From a bacterium (GTDB lineage Bacteria > UBA6262 > WVXT01), in NCBI GenBank assembly GCA_035530055.1, contig DATKVN010000069.1, forward strand, positions 1-16,838: 16,838 nucleotides of DNA, in the 5' to 3' direction. This document shows positions 7,720 to 14,464 of the stretch, piece by piece. The first letter of the stretch is position 1, and the number at the start of each line of letters is the position of its first letter. Under the pieces are notes generated by a model. The model was not told the origin of the DNA and did no database searches. It was given only the letters and a program-made list of their open reading frames with translations. A program made the position numbers and the translations under genes.

Positions 7720-10128
7720 ATGAACAGACAGGAAATTAGACTGAAAGAGGGAAGGTTTGTTCTTGGGGACAAGCCTTTCTTTTTATATTCTGGAGAGGTC
7801 CACTACTTCAGAATTCCCAGAAAAGAATGGAGAGACCGCTTAAGAAAGGCTAAGGCTACAGGACTTAATACAATCAGTTCTTATATCCCCTGGTCCTGGC
7901 ATGAATTGAAAGAGGGGTCTTTCGATTTCATTGGAAAGACCCGTCCCGAACGCAACTTACTGGACTTCATTAAACTTCTGCAGGAGTTTGGTCTATATTT
8001 TTTTGCCAGGGTTGGACCCATAAGTAACGCAGAATTGGTTCACGAAGGACTACCCCACTGGCTTTTAAAGAGCCATCCCGAAGTCTATAGTAAGGGTGAA
8101 GGATTGAGTGACCTGCCCCATGTGACTCTGGTCTCCTACCTGAATCCCACATTTCAGAAGTATGTAAAGAGATGGTACGAGAAGATATTACCCATTATCG
8201 CCAAACACCAGGTCACAAAAGGAGGGAATATCCTCCTCCTCCAGCTATGTAACGAGATAGGTATGGTCCACTGGGTAAACAAGACTGCGGATTATAGCCG
8301 AACTGCTACTAAACTGTACCAGGATTTCCTGCGAAAAAGTTATGGTGAAATTAGTAAACTAAATAGAAATTACGGAACAGACTATAGAGACTTCAGTCAA
8401 ATTGAACAACTGGATGGTCGTGCAGATTCTGACTGGAAGCCCGCGTTCTGGGACTGGGCAAAATTCTATCGTTGGTATTACGCCACATACTATCAATCTT
8501 TAGCCCGCCAGGCAATAGCCCATCAAATCACTCTCCCAATGGTAGCCAATATTCCACAATTTTACGATTTTGATGTTCGGGGCAGAGGAATCTATAGTCC
8601 CATGACCACCTCAATGTTCCGCGATTTTCCTCTCCATGTTCCTGAGGTGATATTTGGCGGTGCTTACCAGCCTCGTCGTTTGGATTACGATAACTTTCAT
8701 GATATAGTACTCACTACAGAAGTAATGAAGATGGTCTCGTTTCCAGATGCGCCTACCATCTGTTGTGAACTTCAGACGGGAATGCTACGGGGTCGTCCCA
8801 AAATCCATTCTGCTGATGTAGAGTTGCTCCTGAAAGGTTCTATAAGTCAAGGGTTAAATGGAGTAAATTCTTATCTGTTTTGTGGAGGCACAAATCCGGA
8901 AGGCTTAGGAGTCTTTGGCTCTTATCACGACTGGCAGGCACCCATTTCTCCAGAGGGAGAAGAGAGGCCGCACCTTGAGCCTCTAAAATCTTTCGGTAAG
9001 TTTATCAACACATTTGGAGAGAAGTTAGCATTGACTGAAAAGGAGTTCGATACTGTATTTGGATTCTATACCCCTTACTATGCTACAGAATACCTAAAAG
9101 GAAAATTTGCAGAAGAACTTGAGAAGAAGAGAGATCAACTCTTCTTTGACGGGGTGGCGAGACTACTTCAGCTTGCTGGAATAAACTATTCCCTGGAGGA
9201 TTTACAAAGAAGTTCTATCGAAAAGCTTCTTTCTCATCCCACTCTCTGGGTCTTCTGTCTTGATTTTATGGATAGCCAGACGCAGATGAAGTTAGTCCAG
9301 TATGTGGAGAGGGGAGGCAGACTTATTGTCTTCCCCACACTACCTATAATGGACCTATCTTACTGGAAAAAAACCCTTTTACTGGATGGCCTGGGGATAG
9401 AAATTTCAGGAAAGCTGAGAGAGAATCTGGTTAAGGTGAAAGGCAGGGAGGTACTCGCACGAGGAGAGACGACAATTTTTCGTGTTAGTGAACGTTCGGA
9501 TGCTATTGTTGCCAGAACCCTTGAAGGAAAGCCTTGCGGATTATTGAAGAGGAAGGGAAAGGGTCGGGCTCTAATTCTTGGTTTTGGAATTTCTCATGTT
9601 TTCGATTACCACATTGACCTAATAAAAGATTTCGCCAGCCAGATGGGCATCAAGCCTTCTATTGTAGTGAAGTTAGGGGAGGTTATGGCAACAGTGAGGA
9701 GCACAGTGCGAGCCGTAAACAACAGCAAATATGGGTTTCTCTTTCTTAACAATTATAAAGATGAACCTGAACATGTGAAAATATCACTGAGGATACCGGG
9801 AGAGAGGAGAATAACCAGTTTGCCCGAGAGAGGGTTGATATATGTTCCCCAGCGTTCCGCTTCGGTTCTACCGTTAAATGTTCCTTTATCAGAAAAGATT
9901 AAAATAAAATGGTCCACTGTAGAAATTTTAGAATATAAAGTTGGTAAACCAGTAACTTTATTAGTGCGAGGAACAGTAGGTGGGGATGCTGAAATTATAC
10001 TCTCCTGTAAGAGAGCAAAAATAGCAAGAATTGATGGAAAGAGAGTTCCTTTCAATTATGTTGGTGGTTTATTAAAGATTCATTTTAAACCAAGCGGCAA
10101 GCAACAAAAATTATCCATCCAATTGTAA
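7720..10128 (+). CDS. GH35-like beta-glycosidase with GH42-like catalytic spacing, cytoplasmic
   Basis: 802 aa from ATG 7720; the 22 codons upstream in frame are repeat DNA and are left out. No clear ribosome binding site is visible. There is no signal peptide, so it should act on imported oligosaccharides. The N-terminal barrel carries GH35 hallmarks: KPFFLYSGEVHYFRIPRKEW, GLNTISSYIPWSWHE, FDFIGK, FFARVGPISNAE and GLPHWLL. Probable acid/base is Glu179 in LLLQLCNEIGM; probable nucleophile is Glu350 in TICCELQTGM. The 171-residue gap is GH42-like, whereas typical GH35 enzymes have a gap near 100. From memory, this mixture of GH35 and GH42 traits describes archaeal exo-beta-D-glucosaminidases (GlmA type, about 790 aa). 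The region from about 490 to 660 looks like the Rossmann-like domain of those enzymes, followed by beta domains. Beta-galactosidase, beta-glucosidase or glucosaminidase activity are all possible. Confidence 0.82.
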   Translation: MNRQEIRLKEGRFVLGDKPFFLYSGEVHYFRIPRKEWRDRLRKAKATGLNTISSYIPWSWHELKEGSFDFIGKTRPERNLLDFIKLLQEFGLYFFARVGPISNAELVHEGLPHWLLKSHPEVYSKGEGLSDLPHVTLVSYLNPTFQKYVKRWYEKILPIIAKHQVTKGGNILLLQLCNEIGMVHWVNKTADYSRTATKLYQDFLRKSYGEISKLNRNYGTDYRDFSQIEQLDGRADSDWKPAFWDWAKFYRWYYATYYQSLARQAIAHQITLPMVANIPQFYDFDVRGRGIYSPMTTSMFRDFPLHVPEVIFGGAYQPRRLDYDNFHDIVLTTEVMKMVSFPDAPTICCELQTGMLRGRPKIHSADVELLLKGSISQGLNGVNSYLFCGGTNPEGLGVFGSYHDWQAPISPEGEERPHLEPLKSFGKFINTFGEKLALTEKEFDTVFGFYTPYYATEYLKGKFAEELEKKRDQLFFDGVARLLQLAGINYSLEDLQRSSIEKLLSHPTLWVFCLDFMDSQTQMKLVQYVERGGRLIVFPTLPIMDLSYWKKTLLLDGLGIEISGKLRENLVKVKGREVLARGETTIFRVSERSDAIVARTLEGKPCGLLKRKGKGRALILGFGISHVFDYHIDLIKDFASQMGIKPSIVVKLGEVMATVRSTVRAVNNSKYGFLFLNNYKDEPEHVKISLRIPGERRITSLPERGLIYVPQRSASVLPLNVPLSEKIKIKWSTVEILEYKVGKPVTLLVRGTVGGDAEIILSCKRAKIARIDGKRVPFNYVGGLLKIHFKPSGKQQKLSIQL

Positions 10129-10131
10129 TAA

Positions 10132-10270
10132 CGTAGGGGCGGGACTCTGTGCCCGCCCAGCAGGGGTGGCACTCTGTGGCCCAACGTAGGGGCGGGACTC
10201 TGTGCCCGCCCATTATAGGGGTGACACTCCGTGGTCACCCGAATGTAGGGGTGACACTCCGTGGTCACCC
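10132..10270. repeat. Cluster of five family-1 palindromic units upstream of the RAYT gene
   Basis: Begins 4 nt after the glycosidase stop codon. Units: GGGCGGG/CCCGCCC (10137-10158), GGGTGGC with a truncated right arm (10164-10181), GGGCGGG/CCCGCCC (10190-10211), GGGTGAC/GTCACCC (10219-10240) and GGGTGAC/GTCACCC (10249-10270). The loops are ACTCTGTG or ACTCCGTG. The last two units form a 30-bp tandem repeat. The join CCAACGTAGGGGCGGG after a truncated unit occurs here (10181) and again at 7522, so a composite block has been copied between the two loci. Confidence 0.9.
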
Positions 10271-10287
10271 GAATTAAAAGAAGACCG

Positions 10288-10791
10288 ATGCATAGATGGC
10301 AAGATCTATCGAAACGCAGGAAAGCCATACGGTTAAGAGATTTCGAGTACAGTAATTCTGATTACGTGTATTTCATAACAATTTGTGCAAGACATTTATC
10401 AAGTCCTTTTTTAGATTGTGGTTTAGCTCAAGAAGTATTGAAATCTCTTCTATCTTTGAGAGAGGAAGGGAGGATTTTTCTTTACTGCTACTGTTTGATG
10501 CTCGATCATTTACACATCGTTCTATCGCCACGGGTAAGTTGTGAAGGAGAGTGTTCCGAAGACCTTTCAAAGATACTTGGAGATTTCAAGAGCTATACAA
10601 CGAGGCTGAGCTGGAAGCATGGTATAAAAGGCAAACTATGGCAGAGAAATTTTTATGACCATATCGGAAGAAAAGGAGAAGATTTAATAGCTATCTGCAA
10701 TTACATTCTCGCAAATCCAGTAAGGAAGGGGTTAGTAGAAAATCCAGAGAATTGGTCGTATTCTGGTTTGCTCGACCCATTGCCCATATAA
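10288..10791 (+). CDS. REP-associated tyrosine transposase (RAYT), Y1/HUH family
   Basis: 167 aa. It belongs to the IS200/IS605-related Y1 transposases that bind and nick REP palindromes as single-stranded DNA. The HUH metal-binding motif is His74-Leu-His76 in LMLDHLHIVLSP. The family block KLWQRNFYDHIGRKGEDL is followed by ICNYILANPVRKGLV; by alignment with E. coli TnpA-REP (DYIYINP) the nucleophile is Tyr139. The N-terminal RKAIRLRDFEYSNSDYVYFITICARH is typical of one RAYT subgroup. ATG 10288 is chosen: the frame upstream, from GTG 10261, is repeat sequence. All key residues are intact, so it may be active or only recently silenced. It sits between two clusters of family-1 palindromes, 17 nt after the last upstream unit and immediately before the first downstream one, the usual RAYT/REP arrangement. 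It separates two sugar genes, which suggests insertion. Confidence 0.93.
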   Translation: MHRWQDLSKRRKAIRLRDFEYSNSDYVYFITICARHLSSPFLDCGLAQEVLKSLLSLREEGRIFLYCYCLMLDHLHIVLSPRVSCEGECSEDLSKILGDFKSYTTRLSWKHGIKGKLWQRNFYDHIGRKGEDLIAICNYILANPVRKGLVENPENWSYSGLLDPLPI

Positions 10792-10943
10792 TGTAGGGAC
10801 GACACTCTGTGGTCGTCCGAAAATATGGGCGGGCACAGAGTCCCGCCCCTACGATTCCAATGGGACGGCATGCCGAAAAATCGGCATAAACTGCGTCTGT
10901 CCCCTACGGTCATGATGGGTGGGCACAGAGTCCCGCTGCTACA
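10792..10943. repeat. Cluster of four family-1 palindromic units downstream of the RAYT gene
   Basis: TGTAG starts directly after the TAA of the transposase gene. Units: GGACGAC/GTCGTCC (10797-10818, loop ACTCTGTG). Inverted GGGCGGG/CCCGCCC (10827-10848, loop CACAGAGT). Inverted GGGACGG/CTGTCCC (10862-10903), with the inner hairpin GCCGAAAAATCGGC in place of the loop and one G-U pair in the stem. Inverted, decayed GGGTGGG/CCCGCTG (10917-10938). The cluster ends just before the ribosome binding site of the GH94 gene. Confidence 0.87.
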
Positions 10944-10957
10944 AAAGGAAAAAAGTA

Positions 10958-13408
10958 ATGGAAGAAGAGAAAAAGTTCGAAAATCCATATGGTTATTTTA
11001 CCTCTGATGGGAAGGAGTATGTGATTACCCGTCCGGACACTCCTCGTCCCTGGGTCAATGTAATCTGTCCTGGCGATTATGGATTGGTCGTCTCCCAGGC
11101 GGGAAGTGGTTTCAGCTGGCGTAGTGATGTGAAGTTGAATATGGTTACTCGCTGGGAACAAGACCTGCTCAAGGACGATTGGGGAAAATATCTCTATTTA
11201 AGAGATGACGCTTCGGGTGATTACTGGTCACTTGCCTGGAAGCCGGTATGTAAACAACCCGAAAGTTACCAGTGCCGTCACGGGATAGGATATACCACAA
11301 TTAATTCCCTTAATAACGAGATTTCCAGTAGCTTTACAATCTTCGTTCCCCCGGATGAGCCCCTTGAAATCTGGATGGTGAAGTTGAGAAACGAATCTTC
11401 CAGAAAGCGTTCCTTAAGTCTATTCAGCTATTTAGAATGGCGTCTGGGTGCAGTGACAGATAGTCATAGAGAATTTCACAAAATTTTTATTGAAACAGAA
11501 TATATGAAAAAAGAAAGTGCTCTTCTGGCAAGCAAGCGCTTGTGGGAACTTGGAAATAGACAGGGACAGCAATGGAATATGGACTGGAAGTATCTTGCCT
11601 TCCATTCTTCCAGCATTAAACCCAACTCTTTTGTAATCAATAGAGAATCTTTCCTGGGAAAGTATGGCTCTTTAGAGAGTCCTGCCATCTTGAAAGGAGG
11701 CTCCTCCCCCATAATCCCGCTCGCTAAAGGAGGTTCCTATAAGTGGGTTGATCCCATTGCAAGTCTACAACTCAATATCCAGCTTGAAAGTTACCAGGAG
11801 AAGACAATCATCTTTACTCTTGGTTGCGCCAAAAATAGGAAGGAAGCGTCATCTCTAATCGCAAAGTACAGGAAGGTGGAGAATGGAGCAGAGGCCTTAG
11901 AGAGAACAAAAAGATTCTGGGAGAAATATCTAAAAAGCCCACGGGTCCAGACGCCGGATGAAGGCTTCAATTTTATGAACAATACCTGGCTTAAATATCA
12001 GGCCCTCTCGGCGCGGCTCTGGGGAAGGACGGGATACTATCAATTGAGCGGGGCATACGGTTTCCGGGACCAACTTCAGGACAGTCAAATCTTTCTTCCT
12101 TTTGCACCGGAATCGACCAGGAAGCAGATTCTTCTCCACGCCCGACATCAGTTCAAAGATGGCACAGTCTACCATTGGTGGCATCCTCTTTCCGGAGAGG
12201 GAAGAATTACCGGGAAGACTGACGACCTACTATGGCTTCCTTATGTAACAATTAATTATTTGAAGGAGACAGACGATTTTACCATCCTTTCTCAAAAGGT
12301 TCCCTATCTTCCTGAACCCGGTAAAACGAGTAAGGGGAGAGGCCAAACCGATACATTATATAATCATTGTAAAAAAGCAATAGAAAGAGTCTTCAAGAGG
12401 TTCAGTCGGAGAGGACTTCCTCTTATTGGAGAGGGTGATTGGAACGACGGGATGTCTGCTGTTGGCTGCAGGTGGAAAGGGGAAAGCATCTGGCTGGCAC
12501 ATTTTCTTTACGGAATTTTGAGAGATTTTGCCGAAGTCGCAAAAAGAAAGAAAGATAAAAACCTTGCCCGAAGGTATATCCAGAAAAGCAAAGTTTTAAA
12601 AGAAAAGATAAATAGGTATGGATGGGACGGGAGTTGGTATATTAGAGCTACAAAAGATAGCGGCGCTCCCATAGGGAGCTCCAAGTGCAAGGAAGGAAAG
12701 ATATTCCTCAATGCGCAGACCTGGGCAGTCATAAATGGCGTAGCTCCCCAAGAGAGAGCTGAGAAGGCTATGGAATCGGTGGAAAAAATTCTGGGAGCAA
12801 AGTATGGGCCGCTCATTTTCTATCCAGCCTACTCACAGCCAGATGAAACCATAGGTTACCTTACCCGCTATGCGCCCGGCGTAAGAGAGAACGGAGGCGT
12901 ATATACCCATGCGGCCGTTTGGGCAGTGATAGCAGAATGCATAATGAAAAGACAGAAGAAGGCCTGGCAGTTCTATCTAGGGATATGTCCAGTCTATCGG
13001 GGAAACGATTCCGAGCTATACAAGGCTGAACCCTACGTAACCCCAGGCAATGTGGACGGTCCTGCTTCACCAAATTTTGGTCAGGCTGGCTGGACATGGT
13101 ATACCGGTTCTGCTGTCTGGATGTGTAAAGCGGGAACGGAGTGGATTCTGGGAGTAAGGGCGACATTTGACGGTTTAATTGTTGATCCTTGCATTCCCCG
13201 GGAATGGAAGGGATTTAAGATGGAGAGGAGATTTCGGGGAGCCACGTACCAGATAGAGGTGGATAATAGTAGAGGTGTCTCTTATGGAGTAAGAGAAGTA
13301 ATCGTGGATGGGAAGAAAGTAGACGGAGGTACAGAAGTCCTTCCTTATGCAGTCATTCCAGTTTTTGGCGACGGAAAAACTCACAAAGTTGTAGTCAAAC
13401 TCGGTTAA
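10958..13408 (+). CDS. GH94 glycoside phosphorylase (cellobiose/chitobiose phosphorylase type)
   Basis: 816 aa from ATG 10958, which has AAGGA (10945-10949) 8 nt upstream. An in-frame ATG at 10919 lies inside a repeat and would add 13 residues of repeat-encoded sequence. GH94 enzymes use phosphate to split beta-linked disaccharides or short glucans into a sugar 1-phosphate and a shortened sugar. Seen here: N-terminal EYVITRPDTPRPWVNVI and VVSQAGSGFSW, YLYLRDDASGDYWSLAW, catalytic general acid Asp497 in GEGDWNDGM, the phosphate-site region GVRENGGVYTH (His651), and GWTWYTGSAVWM. No signal peptide: cytoplasmic. The length fits disaccharide phosphorylases (cellobiose, chitobiose, cellobionate; about 800 aa) better than the longer 1,2-beta-oligoglucan or cellodextrin phosphorylases. 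Exact substrate unknown. It saves ATP when imported oligosaccharides are broken down, which fits the transporter and hydrolases upstream. Confidence 0.92.
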   Translation: MEEEKKFENPYGYFTSDGKEYVITRPDTPRPWVNVICPGDYGLVVSQAGSGFSWRSDVKLNMVTRWEQDLLKDDWGKYLYLRDDASGDYWSLAWKPVCKQPESYQCRHGIGYTTINSLNNEISSSFTIFVPPDEPLEIWMVKLRNESSRKRSLSLFSYLEWRLGAVTDSHREFHKIFIETEYMKKESALLASKRLWELGNRQGQQWNMDWKYLAFHSSSIKPNSFVINRESFLGKYGSLESPAILKGGSSPIIPLAKGGSYKWVDPIASLQLNIQLESYQEKTIIFTLGCAKNRKEASSLIAKYRKVENGAEALERTKRFWEKYLKSPRVQTPDEGFNFMNNTWLKYQALSARLWGRTGYYQLSGAYGFRDQLQDSQIFLPFAPESTRKQILLHARHQFKDGTVYHWWHPLSGEGRITGKTDDLLWLPYVTINYLKETDDFTILSQKVPYLPEPGKTSKGRGQTDTLYNHCKKAIERVFKRFSRRGLPLIGEGDWNDGMSAVGCRWKGESIWLAHFLYGILRDFAEVAKRKKDKNLARRYIQKSKVLKEKINRYGWDGSWYIRATKDSGAPIGSSKCKEGKIFLNAQTWAVINGVAPQERAEKAMESVEKILGAKYGPLIFYPAYSQPDETIGYLTRYAPGVRENGGVYTHAAVWAVIAECIMKRQKKAWQFYLGICPVYRGNDSELYKAEPYVTPGNVDGPASPNFGQAGWTWYTGSAVWMCKAGTEWILGVRATFDGLIVDPCIPREWKGFKMERRFRGATYQIEVDNSRGVSYGVREVIVDGKKVDGGTEVLPYAVIPVFGDGKTHKVVVKLG

Positions 13409-13415
13409 AACAAAA

Positions 13416-13444
13416 TTTTACAAAAATTTTACAAATCTTTTACA
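13416..13444 (+). promoter_or_regulatory. Three phased TTTTACA direct repeats, possible regulator sites
   Basis: TTTTACA occurs at 13416-13422, 13427-13433 and 13438-13444, exactly 11 nt apart, so all copies face the same side of the helix. The third overlaps the best -35 element (TTTACA, 13439-13444) of the promoter in front of the riboswitch. The phasing suggests binding of a regulator as an array. An AT-rich coincidence cannot be excluded. Confidence 0.45.
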
Positions 13445-13470
13445 CGTCCGTAATATCTTTAGTATATACT
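13439..13470 (+). promoter_or_regulatory. Predicted promoter for the riboswitch-controlled operon
   Basis: -35 TTTACA (13439-13444) differs from consensus at one position. Two overlapping -10 choices exist: TATATA (13463-13468, 18-nt spacer) and TATACT (13465-13470, 20-nt spacer). Transcription would start near 13476, just before the riboswitch, as expected for a leader-controlled operon. Confidence 0.5.
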
Positions 13471-13483
13471 ATTAACAAAAGGA

Positions 13484-13583
13484 ATATTCCGAAAAGGCAA
13501 ACTCCGAGAGATCGGAGGGCGCAAAGCTCAGGGGCCAATGCAGGGAAGGCCTGAATCTGGGGCCTTCTAAAGTTAGGTTTTCC
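13484..13583 (+). ncRNA. GEMM-type cyclic dinucleotide riboswitch (c-di-GMP-I class)
   Basis: The hallmark of this aptamer is present: AAAGGCAAAC (13493-13502), a stem CTCCGA-GAGA-TCGGAG closed by a GNRA tetraloop (13502-13517), then GGCGCAAAGC (13518-13527). A second helical region follows (CAGGGGCC to GGGGCC, 13529-13564) in which GAAGGCC can pair with GGCCTTC. GAAAA (13491-13495) can pair with TTTTC (13578-13582) to close the element. GEMM RNAs bind c-di-GMP or, in a variant class, 3',3'-cGAMP; I cannot settle the ligand, though the base two positions before CAAAC is G. The second helix is less canonical than the first. An intrinsic terminator follows directly, so control is probably by transcription attenuation of the surface-protein operon. 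Confidence 0.72.
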
Positions 13584-13593
13584 TGTTCAGTCT

Positions 13594-13645
13594 GCCGAGC
13601 TGCCGATAACGCTTTTATAAACGCTATAGGTAGCTCGGCTTTTTT
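13594..13645 (+). terminator. Intrinsic terminator, expression platform of the riboswitch
   Basis: Arms GCCGAGCTGCC (13594-13604) and GGTAGCTCGGC (13629-13639) form an 11-bp stem with one G-U pair, then TTTTTT (13640-13645). The loop is 24 nt. It lies 10 nt after the aptamer and more than 100 nt before the first gene, so it is positioned to stop transcription unless the aptamer prevents folding. Confidence 0.85.
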
Positions 13646-13679
13646 AATATATGCATAAGGTTGAATTAAATTTTTTACA

Positions 13680-13722
13680 GGGGGAGGTGATGCACAATAT
13701 CAGCAAGTCCATTTGTGTTTAA
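13680..13722 (+). other. Leader segment with orphan Shine-Dalgarno and 10-codon mini-ORF
   Basis: GGAGGTGAT (13683-13691) is fully complementary to the usual 3' end of 16S rRNA. The ATG at 13690-13692 overlaps it and opens a frame of ten codons (MHNISKSICV) ending in TAA 13720-13722. Spacing is too short for normal initiation, so translation is doubtful. The main gene has its own site, AAGGAG, at 13737-13742. Its role, if any, is unknown. Confidence 0.25.
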
Positions 13723-13752
13723 AAAATCTATTTGAAAAGGAGATGAAAAAAG

Positions 13753-14457
13753 ATGAAAATGCGAACTATGAAGACTATTTGGTTATCAGGAATGCTAACG
13801 CTGGTTCTACTTCTTGCAGGCTTGGGAACTTCTTTAGCAGTATTGGATGAGACAGGTACAGTTTCTGCCACAGCTACGCTGGGAGCATCTACCTCACTGT
13901 CAGTCCAGGCTAAGAGGATTAGCGACGACGGAGATGTTACCTCAGTCGATTTTGGTTCTCTACCTGGAGGTACGGGAAATAAGTTAGCTCTCCGTTATGT
14001 GGAAGTCCAGGTGGCGAGTAATTACGGAGCGTGGGAGTTAGAGATGTACACCGCCAACTTCACCGTTCAGCCTGATACTACCACTTGGGGATTCCAGTAT
14101 GGTGGAATGAAAGGCTCGACTGCTGGTAATCGCACGGGTATGGTCTGGCAGGCCTATAGAGCAACCACAAGTGTATCTGATCCACCAGTTGCTCTTACTG
14201 GCTGGACATATCTCAAGGATAAGAAAGACGTAGATATTCCAGGAACAGGGCCTGACGAGAGCTGGGCCACTGCCCATAATGATGGCTACACTAACATTGC
14301 TTATGGCGGGCCAGATTATATGAATGTGGTTGAACCGGTCACTACAGGAGTTCCAGACACTGACAAGAAATTGATGGTCTATCTTGGTGGTCTTTTCGGC
14401 TCTGCAGCATCGGACTCGTATAGTACGGGAATCGTTTTTGATCTTTATCACGAATAA
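13753..14457 (+). CDS. Secreted fimbrial-subunit-like protein, first gene of the riboswitch operon
   Basis: 234 aa. Signal peptide: TIWLSGMLTLVLLLAGLGTSLA, cleavage near residue 29. The mature protein has no cysteine and appears all-beta. It starts with GTVSATATLGASTSLSVQA, then a VDFGSLPGG turn, and ends with SYSTGIVFDLYHE. Alternating hydrophobic strands at both ends, with a DFG-type motif early and a final GIVFDL strand, recall Ig-like pilins of the spore-coat-U/chaperone-usher group; this is a structural guess, not a family match. ATG 13753 is preferred, with AAGGAG ten nt upstream; ATG 13759 is possible. A paralogue begins at the right edge (TLSVQAKNVSNDSDAASIDFG against SLSVQAKRISDDGDVTSVDFG). 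Expression should depend on the GEMM riboswitch, as is common for adhesion genes. Confidence 0.75.
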   Translation: MKMRTMKTIWLSGMLTLVLLLAGLGTSLAVLDETGTVSATATLGASTSLSVQAKRISDDGDVTSVDFGSLPGGTGNKLALRYVEVQVASNYGAWELEMYTANFTVQPDTTTWGFQYGGMKGSTAGNRTGMVWQAYRATTSVSDPPVALTGWTYLKDKKDVDIPGTGPDESWATAHNDGYTNIAYGGPDYMNVVEPVTTGVPDTDKKLMVYLGGLFGSAASDSYSTGIVFDLYHE

Positions 14458-14464
14458 AAGAGGA

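Noticed and set aside
10216-10270. Possible CRISPR-like array with a 30-bp period
   Set aside because: Only two near-identical units without unique spacers; they are palindromic family-1 repeats and no cas gene is present.
10261-10791. RAYT as part of a classical IS200/IS605 insertion sequence
   Set aside because: No TnpB gene and no single pair of IS ends; the N-terminal and C-terminal motifs and the flanking repeat arrays fit a domesticated-type RAYT/REP system.
10919-10957. Alternative longer start of the GH94 gene (ATG 10919)
   Set aside because: The extra 13 codons are decayed repeat DNA, and a good ribosome binding site lies before ATG 10958.
13594-13645. Terminator assigned to the upstream GH94 gene
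   Set aside because: It is almost 190 nt downstream, after a promoter and the GEMM aptamer, so it fits better as the riboswitch expression platform, though it could also catch read-through.
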